From assembly GCF_030211955.1 (NCBI RefSeq), contig NZ_JASODI010000014.1, forward strand, positions 1-64,000: a stretch of DNA of 64,000 nt, given 5' to 3'. This DNA comes from Corynebacterium frankenforstense. Lineage in GTDB: Bacteria; Actinomycetota; Actinomycetes; Mycobacteriales; Mycobacteriaceae. The notes under the pieces are model-generated. The model was not told the origin of the DNA and did not search any database. It saw only the letters and a list, made by a program, of their open reading frames with translations. Of this stretch, positions 1 to 14,319 are shown one piece after another. Both the position numbers and the translations under genes were made by a program. Position 1 is the first letter of the stretch. Every line of letters starts with the position of its first letter.

Positions 1-133
1 CAGTGCCGGCGGACAAGCCACAAGAAACGCACCACAAAAAGTACATCAACACACTATCGAGTTCTCACACAACACAAGCACGCCGGTAGCCACCGTCTCC
101 TGGACGGTCACTGCCTTGCGGCCCGGATCCTGG
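1..133 (-). other. rRNA operon 5' leader (16S gene outside window)
   Basis: Read on the minus strand, the stretch contains GAGAACTCGATAGTGTG (about positions 71-55), the conserved leader/antitermination-type sequence found just upstream of 16S rRNA in actinobacteria. No coding frame of interest is present. The leader follows the promoter at 134-163 and lies downstream of tyrS, which is the usual place of an rRNA operon in corynebacteria. The 16S gene would start beyond position 1, so it cannot be confirmed here. Confidence 0.7.
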
Positions 134-163
134 AGTGTACGCTCGGGCTCGACTCGAAGTCAA
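134..163 (-). promoter_or_regulatory. rRNA operon promoter
   Basis: On the minus strand there is a TTGACT -35 box (163-158), an 18-base spacer and a TACACT -10 box (139-134), close to the sigma-A consensus. It points into the rRNA leader and away from tyrS. A second, weaker rRNA promoter could lie further down, but none is obvious. Confidence 0.7.
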
Positions 164-206
164 CCCGGTGTCTCTCCCCGGTCACTGCGGGCCCCGGAAT
201 AACCGC

Positions 207-253
207 GGCCCCGGCGACGAGGTGATAAGTTACCCACCTCCGTCGCCGGGGCC
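207..253 (-). terminator. tyrS terminator hairpin
   Basis: A 13-bp perfect stem pairs 207-219 with 241-253 (arms GGCCCCGGCGACG and CGTCGCCGGGGCC) 20 bases after the tyrS stop codon. On the minus strand it is followed only by a short mixed T stretch. It separates tyrS from the rRNA promoter. Confidence 0.7.
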
Positions 254-272
254 AAATCGGCTGGTCAGAGCG

Positions 273-1541
273 CTAGACTCGACGCACTCCCGCGAAGTTC
301 TTCTTGCCGCGGCGCAGCACCAGCCAGCGCCCGTGCAGGAAGTCCTCGGCGGCCGGCTCCCAGTCCTCGCTCTCGACGCGCACGTTGTTCACGTACGCAC
401 CGCCCTCCTTGATCGCGCGGCGCGCAGCGCCGCGGGAGGCGACGAGCCCGGACTCGACGAACAGATCCACCGCCGTGCGGGGCGCGGCGTCGTCAAGCTC
501 GAGCACCTCGGTCTCTCCGACCGCAGACGCGAGCGTCGCCTCGTCGAGGTCGGCGAGCTCGGCGCGGCCGAAGAGCGCCTGGCTGGCCAGCTCCACCGCC
601 TTGGTCGCCTCCTCGCCGTGGACGAGGTTGGTCATCTCGCGGGCGAGGGTGCGCTGGGCGACGCGCTTGTGCGGGTTCTCCTCGACCTCGCGCTCGAGCT
701 CGGCGAGCTCCTCGCGGCCGAGGAAGGTGAACCAGCGCAGGTAGCGGATCACGTCGGCGTCGGCGGTGTTGATGAAGTACTGGTACCAGCGGTACGGGCT
801 GGTCATCTCGGGGTCCAGCCACAGCGAGCCGCCGCCGGTGGACTTGCCGAACTTCTTGCCCTCGGAGTCGGTGACCAGCGGCACGGTCAGCGCATGCACC
901 GTGGTGCCGTCGACGCGGCGCACGTAGTCGACGCCGGCGACGAGGTTGCCCCACTGGTCGCCGCCGCCGACCTGCAGGGTGCAGCCGAAGCGGTGGTTGA
1001 GCTCACGGTAGTCGTTGGCCTGCAGCAGCATGTAGGAGAACTCGGTGTAGGAGATGCCGTCGTTCTCCAGGCGGCGCTTAACCGTGTCGCGGGCGAGCAT
1101 CGTGTTCAGCGAGAAGTGCTTGCCCACGTCCCGCAGGAACGGGATGACGTTGAGCTCGTTGGTCCACTCCGCGTTGTTGACCAGCTTCGCGGCGTGCTCG
1201 CCCTCGAAGGTGACGAAGCGCTTGAGCTGGCCGGAGATGCGGCCGGCCCAGTCCGCGACCGTCTCGGCGGAGTTCATCGAACGCTCGCCGACGTCGCGCG
1301 GGTCGCCGATCATCCCGGTCGCGCCACCGGCGAGCACCAGCGGGTTGTGACCGGCGCGCTGGAAACGCGCCAGCATCAGCAGCGGCACCAGGTGGCCGGC
1401 GTGCAGCGAGGGGCCGGTCGGATCGAAGCCGCAGTACAGGGTGACGGGGCCGGCCTCGGTCGCCTTGCGCAGCTCGTCGAGGTCGGTGGACTGGTTGATC
1501 AGCCCGCGCCAGGACAGTTCGTCGATGATGTTCTCGGTCAT
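273..1541 (-). CDS. tyrS: tyrosyl-tRNA synthetase
   Basis: Class I aminoacyl-tRNA synthetase that charges tRNA-Tyr in the cytoplasm. The 422-residue protein has the HIGH-type motif HAGH at residues 47-50, the KMSKS-type loop KFGKS near 235 and a C-terminal S4 RNA-binding domain ([17 protein letters not shown] region, about 365-415). Length is normal for the bacterial TyrS family. ATG start at 1541. It is the last protein gene before the rRNA operon on this strand and has its own terminator. The segment LDDAAPR near residue 350 is encoded by DNA that matches the head of the dispersed repeat (481-496), which may be chance. Confidence 0.97.
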   Translation of the reverse strand: MTENIIDELSWRGLINQSTDLDELRKATEAGPVTLYCGFDPTGPSLHAGHLVPLLMLARFQRAGHNPLVLAGGATGMIGDPRDVGERSMNSAETVADWAGRISGQLKRFVTFEGEHAAKLVNNAEWTNELNVIPFLRDVGKHFSLNTMLARDTVKRRLENDGISYTEFSYMLLQANDYRELNHRFGCTLQVGGGDQWGNLVAGVDYVRRVDGTTVHALTVPLVTDSEGKKFGKSTGGGSLWLDPEMTSPYRWYQYFINTADADVIRYLRWFTFLGREELAELEREVEENPHKRVAQRTLAREMTNLVHGEEATKAVELASQALFGRAELADLDEATLASAVGETEVLELDDAAPRTAVDLFVESGLVASRGAARRAIKEGGAYVNNVRVESEDWEPAAEDFLHGRWLVLRRGKKNFAGVRRV

Positions 1542-1593
1542 GTCTTCTCTAGTCGTCTCTTCCCGTGGTCAAACGTCGGTCAGGTGCTCGCGT

Positions 1594-1782
1594 CTACTCC
1601 CCCGCCGTGTCCGGCGGCCAGGCCTCGGCCTCGTCGACGAGCAGGACGGGGATGCCCTCGTCGATGCGATAGGCGATCCCGAGGCGCTCGTTGACCAGAC
1701 GCTGCTCCTTCTCCAGATAGACCAGCGGGCCCTTGTCCTTCGGGCACACCAGCACGTCCAACAACTTCGGGTCCAGGCTCAT
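1594..1782 (-). CDS. Trm112 family protein (small zinc-ribbon-like)
   Basis: A 62-residue protein starting MSLDPKLLDVLVCPKDKGPL, typical of the Trm112/UPF0434 family, whose eukaryotic member activates methyltransferases. Only one Cys-Pro knuckle (CPKDKGPL) is present, as in many bacterial members, so zinc binding is doubtful. It lies 52 bases upstream of tyrS on the same strand. A TAGTAT -10 box (1796-1791) sits 8 bases before the ATG, which suggests a leaderless transcript. The partner is unknown. Confidence 0.85.
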   Translation of the reverse strand: MSLDPKLLDVLVCPKDKGPLVYLEKEQRLVNERLGIAYRIDEGIPVLLVDEAEAWPPDTAGE

Positions 1783-1844
1783 GAGCCCAGATACTACCCG
1801 TGGCCCCGGCCCGGGGCGGGTCAGGGTGACCGGCGCGGCGGGGC

Positions 1845-2429
1845 TCACCGGCCCCGCGGCAGCCGGCCGAAGCGCAACCGCAGCGCCTCGGCGTGACTGC
1901 TCAGCTCCGTCAGGCTGTTCTCGAGGACCGCGGCGCGGATCTTCTCGCTCTCCTCGCGCAGGACCGCGGCGGACTCGACGGTCTCCTCCACCGCTCTCGG
2001 GTGGCGCAGGTCCGGCACCTCGAGGTAGCCGGAGATGACGGCGGGCAGGTGCTCTTCGGCGATCTCCCGGACGGTCAGCTGCTGCTCGGGGACCTCGGCC
2101 AGCTCGTCCCACTGTGTCAGGGTGCTGCGCAGCGACGTGCCCAGTGCGGCGACGGCCCGCTGGACCTCGGGCGCGGCGCCGTTGGCGTAGGCCAGGCGCT
2201 GCTCCTCCCGGCGGGTGGCCGCCGCCAACGCCTGGGGGTCGCCGGCGCGCGGGTGTGACCAGGGCGCCGCCGAAGTAGGCGCCGACGACGAAGAAGGGCA
2301 CGCCGGGCCGAGACCGACGACGACGTGCAGGACGAGCACGACGAGCGCCAGCACGGTGGCGACGATGTTCTTGCGCGAGCCGAGCCAGTCCGCGACCGCC
2401 CCGCCGGCGCCCCGGTCACTGGTAGGCAC
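1845..2429 (-). CDS. two-TM membrane protein, with compensating frameshifts
   Basis: GTG start at 2429, overlapping the end of the upstream VWA lipoprotein gene by 14 bases, so the two are probably translationally coupled. Read as is, the frame gives 194 residues with one hydrophobic helix (about residues 23-42) followed by an odd Ser/Ala/Pro-rich stretch (SSSSAPTSAAPW). Moving to the neighbouring frame between about 2302 and 2240 gives GVPFFVVGAYFGGALVTP instead, a convincing second membrane helix, before returning to the original frame. The C-terminal half is helical and acidic. The overall plan (two helices plus a cytoplasmic helical domain) resembles XpaC-like proteins, but I cannot assign it firmly. 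Confidence 0.75.
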   Translation of the reverse strand: MPTSDRGAGGAVADWLGSRKNIVATVLALVVLVLHVVVGLGPACPSSSSAPTSAAPWSHPRAGDPQALAAATRREEQRLAYANGAAPEVQRAVAALGTSLRSTLTQWDELAEVPEQQLTVREIAEEHLPAVISGYLEVPDLRHPRAVEETVESAAVLREESEKIRAAVLENSLTELSSHAEALRLRFGRLPRGR

Positions 2430-4035
2430 GGATCTCCTTGAAGACCTCGCCGATGCCGTCCTCGCGGGCGTCGAAGACCTTGCCGCCGGTCAGCTCGGCC
2501 AGACGGGTCATCTCGTCCTCGTCGGCGGCGCCGTAGAGCACGGTGAACACCGGCACCTTCCGCGCCTCCGGGCTCAGGCCCTCGCGGAAACGGACGAAGT
2601 CCTCGTAGCGCGGTTCGACCACCCCGTCGGTGAGCACGACGATCGTGGCGATGCGGTTGTCCTCCGGGTCCTCGCCCCTGCGGTCCTCGATGTCGCGGTA
2701 GGCATCCTCGAGCGCCGGGTAGAGGTCGGTCCCACCCCCGGCCTGGAGCTCGTCGATCCGGCTCTCGAGCTGCGCGCGGCCCTTGCCGCCGGTCTCCGCG
2801 AGGTCGGTCTGCGCCGGTTCCTGCGGGGCGGTGTTGAAGGGACGAAGCGTCACGAACTCCTGGTCGCGCAGGCCGACCTCGCCGGTGGTGGTGCGGGCGC
2901 TGCCGTCGATCAGCGAGCTCATCGTCGACTTCAGCTCGTCGAGCGGCCCGCCGCTCATGGAGCCGGAGACGTCCAGGATGAACGTGGTGTCGCCCCGTGG
3001 GCGCCAGCGGTTGAGGTAGCTGTCGATGAGCTGGTCGGTCACCGCCAGGTCCCCCGGGAAGGGCGCCTCGACGAGCAGCTGGTCCGAGAGTTCCTCGGGC
3101 ACCTGGGCGGTGGCGTCCACCGGGCGGCGGTGGGTCTCGTTGACGCGGTCCTGGTTCTCGAGCAGCCACTCGGCCAGCTGGGCGGTCTGCTCGGCGGTCG
3201 CGGCGTCCCCGGGCGCGGCGAGCTCGGAGAGCGGGTAGTCGGCGGTGACCACGCCGTCGGCGGGCAGGATGACCTCGAGGTCGGCGCCGTCCTCGGCGCG
3301 AATGCCGTGCAGGACCGACTCGTAGTTGACCACGGCGTCGGCACGCTCGGGCTGGTTGAGGAAGGTATCGCGCAGCCAGCCCGAGGAGCCCGAGCTCATC
3401 GTTTGCCCGGCGAAGAACTCCTCGAGGCGCGGCCCGATCTGCTCGAGATCCCCGGTGGTCAGCGCCTGGCCGGTGCCGGCGAAGGCGGTGGCCACAGACA
3501 CCAGCGCGGAGAACCCGGAGTTGGACGACGACGGGTCGGTCATGCCGTAGGTCAGCTCGCGGTCGGCGGCCGCGGTGCCGATCTCCTCCCAGGTCGGCTG
3601 GTGGTCGGTCCAGCCCAGTTCCCGGGCCTTCTCCGTGCTGACGCCGAAGGCGACCGGCGAATTGGCCACGGAGGTCTGCTCCCCCAGCTTGTCGCCGGCG
3701 CCGATGAGCTCGACGTAGCGGTTGGTGGCGAACCAGGTGGCGTCGTACTGGCCGTCCATCTTCCCGGCCTTGAGCGCCTGGCTGTTTTCCACGGTGCCGC
3801 CCGGGTAGTGCATCTCGATGTCGAAGCCGAGGTCGGCCTGGGCGTCCTCGAGCACCGGGGCGAGGTCCTCGAGTTCGGTGGCCGCGGCGATGGTCGGCGT
3901 GCCCTGGTCCCCGGGCTTGAGCGCGTCACCGGTCGGGTCGGAGGACCCGCCGCCGGTCTCGACGCAGGCGGTGAGCAGCAGGCCGCCGAGGGCGGCGGTG
4001 GTCACGGTCGCGGCGGCGCGGGTGAATCTGTTCAT
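2416..4035 (-). CDS. substrate-binding and VWA domain lipoprotein
   Basis: A 539-residue exported lipoprotein. The signal peptide ends in the lipobox LTAC (about residues 21-24). Residues about 40-310 look like a periplasmic substrate-binding fold (NSGFSAL, YESVLHGIRAE, YPLSELAAP). Residues about 335-535 are a von Willebrand factor A domain with the metal-binding MIDAS motif DVSGSMS (near 350) and a later TDG (VVLTDGVVEP). ATG start at 4035 overlaps the stop of the upstream gene (ATGA). The binding-plus-VWA arrangement recurs in corynebacteria and other actinobacteria but the ligand is unknown. It forms an operon with the genes on either side. Confidence 0.88.
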   Translation of the reverse strand: MNRFTRAAATVTTAALGGLLLTACVETGGGSSDPTGDALKPGDQGTPTIAAATELEDLAPVLEDAQADLGFDIEMHYPGGTVENSQALKAGKMDGQYDATWFATNRYVELIGAGDKLGEQTSVANSPVAFGVSTEKARELGWTDHQPTWEEIGTAAADRELTYGMTDPSSSNSGFSALVSVATAFAGTGQALTTGDLEQIGPRLEEFFAGQTMSSGSSGWLRDTFLNQPERADAVVNYESVLHGIRAEDGADLEVILPADGVVTADYPLSELAAPGDAATAEQTAQLAEWLLENQDRVNETHRRPVDATAQVPEELSDQLLVEAPFPGDLAVTDQLIDSYLNRWRPRGDTTFILDVSGSMSGGPLDELKSTMSSLIDGSARTTTGEVGLRDQEFVTLRPFNTAPQEPAQTDLAETGGKGRAQLESRIDELQAGGGTDLYPALEDAYRDIEDRRGEDPEDNRIATIVVLTDGVVEPRYEDFVRFREGLSPEARKVPVFTVLYGAADEDEMTRLAELTGGKVFDAREDGIGEVFKEIRAYQ

Positions 4036-5212
4036 TCCTCGTGCTCCCCCTCGGGCGGCTCCGGGCTGGTGTAGTGCGAACCGACGGTCTCGATGAGTGT
4101 CTCGAGCAGGTGGTAGTCCGGCGGGTCGACGGAGTCGATGAACTCCGGCAGTCCGGCGTCCTGGTAGCGCTCGGTGAACACGGCCGGGTCCGAGGTGCGG
4201 AAGCCGTGCTCGGCGGCCAGGCGCTGCAACTCGGCGTCGTTCTCTAGCAGCCGGCCCAGCTCGGCGCCGCCGTCGGAGAGGGCGACGACGGTGTGGTCGC
4301 TGAGCACGGTCGGCTCCGGGTAGGCGAGCACCATGTCGTCGCGGAGACGGGGCTGCTCCCGGTTGAGCTTGCCGAGGAACTGGGCCTCGTAGACCATCAC
4401 CATCGGCTTGGCGCCCATGCCCTTGGACAGGTAGTCGGCGAAGGGGCCGGCGGAGCTGGACTCGGTGTAGCCCTGGCCGTAGAAGAGCGGGGTGAGGCCG
4501 TCAGCGACGCGTCGCGCCTCGTCCTCGGTGCTGACCTGGTTGCCCTCGGAGGCGACCCAGCACATCAGCGCCAGGTACATCGCCGCCGAGTTGGAGGTGC
4601 GCACGTCCGTCGTCGAGATCTGCACGGTGCGCTGGCTGGGCAGGGCGTCGCCCAGGTCGCGCCACCGGGTGTCCTCACGGGTCAGGTCCAGGTAGGCCTG
4701 CATGTCGATCCACCAGGTGCCGCCCTCCTCGCGGGTGACCCCGCGTGCGGCGAGCTCCTCCATGACCGGCTGGAAGGACGCGACGGCCATCGGCGAGTAG
4801 AACGGCGTGAAGATCCCCTTCGAGTCCGCCTGCTCGGCCACCGAGCGTGCGGCCGGTGCCGAGGAGGGGAAGGCGAAGTCGTAGGCGCTCAAGTCCGTGT
4901 CGGTGGCGATGTGCCTCGAGCCGGCGGTCTTCACGGTGACGGTGTAGCCCAACTCGTCGAGGCGGTCGATGACGGCCGGGTCCTCGAAGAAGTCGCGCTT
5001 CTCGGAGCCGATGACCCCCGTGAGCTCCGTGATGCCGCCACGGCCGCCCAGACCACCTGATCCGTCGCCGCCGTCGCCGTCTCCCCCGCCGAAGCCGAAT
5101 CCCCCGAAGCGCACGACCACGATGCCGATGACCACGGCGGCGAGCAGGAGGGCCCGATCACCGTCGTGGCGCGCCGGGACCCGGTGCCGGTGGCACCGGT
5201 GGCAGCATTCAT
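4032..5212 (-). CDS. membrane-anchored substrate-binding-like protein, frameshifted near its start
   Basis: The open frame from a GTG at 5135 gives 367 residues, but a better ATG lies at 5212 in another frame. One missing base in the run around 5150-5156 would join them as a start MNAATGATGTGSRRATTVIG followed by ALLLAAVVIGIVVVRF, a complete N-terminal membrane anchor. After a Gly/Asp-rich linker comes a periplasmic-binding-protein-like domain (DFAFPSSAPA, YSPMAVASF, MVMVYEAQFL). A strong promoter lies directly upstream with its -10 box 7 bases from the ATG. It heads the three-gene envelope operon. Function unknown. The total length becomes a multiple of three only after the one-base correction. 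Confidence 0.8.
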
Positions 5213-5219
5213 GACCGAA

Positions 5220-5248
5220 AGATTATGAGGCCCGTACCGGTCCTGCAA
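5220..5248 (-). promoter_or_regulatory. promoter of the binding-protein/VWA operon
   Basis: TTGCAG (5248-5243), a 17-base spacer and TAATCT (5225-5220) on the minus strand, with the -10 box 7 bases from the ATG at 5212. This spacing predicts transcription starting at or next to the A of the start codon, that is a leaderless mRNA. It independently supports ATG 5212 over the downstream GTG. Confidence 0.7.
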
Positions 5249-5268
5249 CAGGAACGCCGGAAACGACG

Positions 5269-5302
5269 GAGAGGGTGCCCCCCGGTTCGGGGGCACCCTC
5301 TC
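5269..5302 (-). terminator. argH / arginine operon terminator
   Basis: A 14-bp perfect stem (5269-5282 with 5289-5302; arm GAGAGGGTGCCCCC, loop CGGTTC) lies 53 bases past the argH stop. The minus strand then reads CGTCGTTTCC, so the U-tract is weak. It ends the arginine operon and insulates the divergent-looking neighbour promoter. Confidence 0.75.
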
Positions 5303-5355
5303 AGGCCCGGCACCCAAGCGCGCGCTGATCAGCGCTCAGGCGCCTCAGGCGCAGG

Positions 5356-8002
<2,647 letters not shown>

Positions 8003-8068
8003 GTCTTTCGTCTCTTTCCTTAACGTGTGGACAATGTTTTCAAAGTGCCTGCGGCGACCGCTGCCATT

Positions 8069-10801
<2,733 letters not shown>

Positions 10802-10805
<4 letters not shown>

Positions 10806-11785
10806 GAGTTGTCGTCCTTCCTGAAGACCTTGCCGTCGGGGTAGTCGGCGGCGTCGTAGCCGTCGGGCAGCACCATGGTGCCCACGCCGCCCATGGTCAG
10901 AAGCTCGAGGAGCACCGAGTGCGGCACGCGGCCGTCGATGACGTGGGCGGCGTTGACGCCGGACTCCACGGCCCGCAGGCAGGCCTCCATCTTCGGGATC
11001 ATCCCGGAGTCGAGCTTCGGCAGCGTCTCGCGCAGCTCGGAGACCAGGATCTTGGAGACCAGCGACTCGTGGTCGGGCCAGTCGGTGTAGAGGCCCTCGA
11101 CGTTGGTGAGAACGAGGATGCGCTCGGCGTCCAGGGCGGCGGCCAGGGCCCCGGCGGCGGTGTCCGCGTTGACGTTGTAGACCTCGCCGTGCTCGCCGGG
11201 GGCGATCGTGGAGACCACGGGGATGCGCCCGGCGTCGATGAGGTCCATCAGCGAGGAGGCGTCGACGTCGACGATGTCGCCGACCAGGCCGATGTCGGTG
11301 GGCGTGCCGCCGACGTTGACCAGGCGCTTGCGCGCGGAGAACAGCCCGGCGTCCTCGCCCGAGGTGCCCACGGCGTAGGGGGCGTGGGAGTTGATGCGCC
11401 CTACCAGGTCGCGGCCGACGTGGCCGAAGAGGACCATGCGGGCGATCTCCATGACCTCGGGCGTGGTCACGCGGAAGCCGCCCTTGAACTCGGGCTCGAG
11501 GCCGACGCGGGTGAGCATGTCCGAGATCTGCGGTCCCCCGCCGTGCACGACGACGGGCTTGGCGCCGACGGTGCGCAGGAAGACCATGTCCTCGGCGAAG
11601 GCGTCCTTGAGGGCGTCGTCGACCATGGCGTTGCCGCCGTACTTGACCACGACGATCTTGTCGCGGAAGAACTGCAGCCACGGCAGGGCCTCGGCGAGCA
11701 CCGCGGCGCGGTCCGCCGAGCTCAGCGCCGCGCGCCGGCTCGCGGCGGGTTGCGCGCCCGCCGCCGAATCAGTTGCTGGTGTCAT
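10802..11785 (-). CDS. argB: acetylglutamate kinase
   Basis: Phosphorylates N-acetylglutamate, normally the feedback-controlled step in corynebacteria. The 327-residue protein has the amino-acid-kinase fold motifs [12 protein letters not shown] (about 44-55) and [11 protein letters not shown] (about 78-88), and a C-terminal TMGGVGTMV. Start ATG 11785 gives an 18-residue Ala-rich extension before the conserved core. N-terminal helices in this family are typical of arginine-sensitive enzymes. It lies 25 bases after argJ. Confidence 0.95.
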
Positions 11786-11810
11786 CTGTCTGCTCCGTGT
11801 TCCCTGTCCG

Positions 11811-12992
11811 CTAGCTGCTGTAGGCGGAGTTGATCTCGACGTAGGCGTGCGAGAGGTCCGTGGTGCGCACGGTGCCGTGGCCGTGGCCGCCGAGGCCCAG
11901 GTCGACCTGGACGTCGATGTCGGCGCCGCTGAGGTCCACGTCGCGGGCGCCGGGCGCACCGGCGGAGTCGACGCAGACCGGGGTGCCGTTGAAGGTCACG
12001 GTGATGTGGTCGGGGTCCATCTCCACCGGGGCCATGCCGACGGCGGCGAGCACGCGGCCCCAGTTCGGGTCGGATCCGAACATGGCGCACTTGACCAGGT
12101 TGTCGCGCCCGATCACGCGCGCGGCGGTGCGGGCCTGGTCGTCGTCGACGGCGCCGGTGACGGTGATGGCCACGCGCTTGGTCACGCCCTCGGCGTCGGC
12201 CTGCAGCTGGGCTGCCAGGTCGCGGCAGGCGGCCAGCACGGCGGCGTCGAAGGTCTCGGCGTCGGGGGTGATCCCGGAGGCGCCGGAGGCCATGGCGACC
12301 ACGGTGTCGTTGGTGGAGGTCGAGCCGTCGACGTCGAGGGTGTCGAAGGTGACCTCGGCGGCGGCGCGCAGGGCGGCGTCGAGCCGGGCGGCGGGCACGT
12401 CGGCGTCGGTGGTCAGGCAGACGAGCATGGTCGCCAGGGACGGCGCCATCATGCCCACGCCCTTGGCCATGCCGCCGACGGACCAGCCGTCGCCGGAGAC
12501 GAGGACCTCCTTGCTGCAGGTGTCGGTGGTCAGGATCGCGCCGGCGGCGGCCGCGCCGTGCTCGGCGTCGGCGCCCAGCCCGGCGGCCAGCGCGTCGACG
12601 CCGGAGCGGACCTCGGCCATGGGCAGCGGCTCGCCGATCAGCCCGGTCGAGCACACGCCGACCTCGGCGGGCTCGAGCTCGAGCGCGGCGGCGGCGCGGG
12701 ACTGGATCTCCTCGGCGTCACGGTCGCCGGCCACGCCGTTGCAGGCGTTGGCGTTGCCGGAGGTGTAGACCACGGCGCGCAGCGTGCCGTCGGCGACGGC
12801 GGCACGGGTGACCTTGACCGGGGCGGCGACGACCTTGTTGCGGGTGAACAGCGCGGCGGCGGCGGAGCCTACGGTGTTGACCACCAGCGCCATGTCCGGG
12901 TTGCCGGAGGGCTTGATGCCGGCGGTGACGGCGGCGGCCGAGAAGCCGGCCGGCGAGGTGACGTGACCGTCGCGGGTGACGGTGAGATCCAT
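11811..12992 (-). CDS. argJ: glutamate N-acetyltransferase / amino-acid acetyltransferase
   Basis: Recycles the acetyl group from acetylornithine to glutamate and may also use acetyl-CoA. The 393-residue proenzyme contains [10 protein letters not shown] (about 90-99) and the self-cleavage site in [14 protein letters not shown], where the Thr of ATML becomes the new N-terminus and nucleophile. ATG start at 12992, preceded by GAAAGGAC. It is the second gene of the operon, 65 bases after argC. Confidence 0.95.
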   Translation of the reverse strand: MDLTVTRDGHVTSPAGFSAAAVTAGIKPSGNPDMALVVNTVGSAAAALFTRNKVVAAPVKVTRAAVADGTLRAVVYTSGNANACNGVAGDRDAEEIQSRAAAALELEPAEVGVCSTGLIGEPLPMAEVRSGVDALAAGLGADAEHGAAAAGAILTTDTCSKEVLVSGDGWSVGGMAKGVGMMAPSLATMLVCLTTDADVPAARLDAALRAAAEVTFDTLDVDGSTSTNDTVVAMASGASGITPDAETFDAAVLAACRDLAAQLQADAEGVTKRVAITVTGAVDDDQARTAARVIGRDNLVKCAMFGSDPNWGRVLAAVGMAPVEMDPDHITVTFNGTPVCVDSAGAPGARDVDLSGADIDVQVDLGLGGHGHGTVRTTDLSHAYVEINSAYSS

Positions 12993-13057
12993 GGGGATTA
13001 AAGTCCTTTCGGGAAAAGTGGGGCGGGCGGGGGTGCGCCGGAGAAGGCGGGACGGCG

Positions 13058-14104
13058 CTAGGGGGCGACGGCGGTGGTCGGCAGCCCGGCGGTCTCGGGC
13101 AGGCCGAGCGCGAGGTTCATGCACTGCACGCCGGCGCCGGCGGTGCCCTTGGTCAGGTTGTCGATGGCGCTGGTGGCCAGCAGGCGCCCGGAGGCGGCGT
13201 CCACCTCGACCTGCACGTGGCAGGTGTTGGCGCCGAGCACCCACTGGGTCTGCGGCTGCACGCCCTCGGCGAGCAGGGTGACGAACGGCTCGTCGGCGTA
13301 GAACTTCTCGTAGGCGGCCCGCGCTGCGGCGGTGTCGGTGGCGCTGTCCGCCAGGGGCGCGGAGGCGACGGTGAGGATGCCGCGCGGCAGGGGTGCCAGC
13401 ACCGGGGTGAAGCTCACCGAGACAGGCTGACCGGAGTACTCGCCGAGGTTCTGGGCGATCTCCGGGGTGTGGCGGTGGCGCCCGGCGGTGTTGTAGGCGC
13501 GCAGCGAGCCCATCGTCTCGGCGCCGAGGTTGGCCACCAGCGGCTTCTTGCCGGCGCCGCTGACTCCGGAGACGGAGGTGACCGCCACCTCGGGGGCCAC
13601 CAGCCCGGCGGCGACGGCGGGCAGAAGGGCGAGGGTCGCGCCCGTCGGAAAGCAACCGGGAAGGGCAATGCGCGTGGCACCGGCGAGGGCCTCGCGGTGG
13701 CCGGGCATCTCGGGGATGCCGTAGGGCCAGGAGCCGGAGTACTCGCCGCCGTACCAGTGGGCCCAGTCCCCGGCGTCGGTCAGACGGTGGTCGGCGGCGC
13801 AGTCGATGACGGCGGTGTCCTCGGGCAGCTGCGCGGCGATCTCGGCGGAATGGCCGTGCGGCAGGGCGAGGAAGACGACGTCGTGGCCGGCAAGGTGCTC
13901 GGCGTCGGTGGGCTCGATGGTGCGGCCGAAGAGCTCGGGGGCGTGCGGCAGCGCCACGGAGACGGGGGTGCCCGCGGAGCTGGCGCCGGTCAGCGCGCCG
14001 ATCTGGAGGTTCCCGGCGAGGTGCTCGGGGTGGCCGAGCAGGAGGCGGACGAGTTCGCCGCCCGCGTATCCTGTGGCGCCGGCGATTGCTACGGAGACTG
14101 TCAT
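13058..14104 (-). CDS. argC: N-acetyl-gamma-glutamyl-phosphate reductase
   Basis: NADPH-dependent reduction of acetylglutamyl phosphate to the semialdehyde. The 348-residue protein opens with the nucleotide-binding [18 protein letters not shown] and has the catalytic-Cys segment [14 protein letters not shown] near residue 140. Start at ATG 14104; an in-frame GTG at 14113 is possible but would lie over the -10 box. It is the first gene of the arginine operon. A promoter and a partial ARG box lie immediately upstream. Confidence 0.95.
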   Translation of the reverse strand: MTVSVAIAGATGYAGGELVRLLLGHPEHLAGNLQIGALTGASSAGTPVSVALPHAPELFGRTIEPTDAEHLAGHDVVFLALPHGHSAEIAAQLPEDTAVIDCAADHRLTDAGDWAHWYGGEYSGSWPYGIPEMPGHREALAGATRIALPGCFPTGATLALLPAVAAGLVAPEVAVTSVSGVSGAGKKPLVANLGAETMGSLRAYNTAGRHRHTPEIAQNLGEYSGQPVSVSFTPVLAPLPRGILTVASAPLADSATDTAAARAAYEKFYADEPFVTLLAEGVQPQTQWVLGANTCHVQVEVDAASGRLLATSAIDNLTKGTAGAGVQCMNLALGLPETAGLPTTAVAP

Positions 14105-14111
14105 GTGGGTC

Positions 14112-14147
14112 ACCCTACACTCTATGCAGGCCCTTGCAAATTATTCA
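14112..14147 (-). promoter_or_regulatory. argC operon promoter with candidate ARG box
   Basis: On the minus strand: TTGCAA (14139-14134), 16 bases, TAGGGT (14117-14112), 7 bases, ATG of argC, which predicts a leaderless transcript. Overlapping the -35 side is TGAATAATTTGCA (14147-14135), which resembles an ARG box (TGAAT-4 bases-ATTCA) with a degenerate right half. A second TGCAT lies at about 14127-14123. ArgR binding here would block RNA polymerase. Confidence 0.55.
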
Positions 14148-14210
14148 TTAACGACGGCGCGTCGGTTCCACCCCCGGTCCCCACCCGCGACGGCGCCTGC
14201 GGCGCCGTCG
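14148..14210 (+). repeat. dispersed repeat copy with hairpin tail
   Basis: Head TTAACGACGGCGCGTCGG (14148-14165) followed about 22 bases later by a 10-bp perfect hairpin with TGC loop (CGACGGCGCC / GGCGCCGTCG, 14188-14210). Same plan and nearly the same length as the copy inside recG at 55892-55955. It lies in the gap between argC and the pheT terminator. Confidence 0.5.
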
Positions 14211-14273
14211 CCGAAAGAAGACGCGACGCCTGTGGTACCGCACCCAGGGAAGACGAGACCGCCGGACGGAAGA

Positions 14274-14304
14274 ACCCCGCACCCGGGGTGTCCGGGTGCG
14301 GGGT
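14274..14304 (-). terminator. pheT terminator
   Basis: A 13-bp perfect stem (14274-14286 with 14292-14304, arm ACCCCGCACCCGG, loop GGTGT) begins 16 bases after the pheT stop and is followed on the minus strand by TTCTTCC. It separates pheST from the arginine operon. Confidence 0.8.
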
Positions 14305-14319
14305 CAGGTGAGCGGGCGG

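Noticed and set aside
481..496. A 16-base match to the dispersed repeat head inside tyrS
   Set aside because: It encodes LDDAAP in a normal variable stretch of TyrS, with no hairpin or extended similarity, so chance is the better explanation. Kept only as a note.
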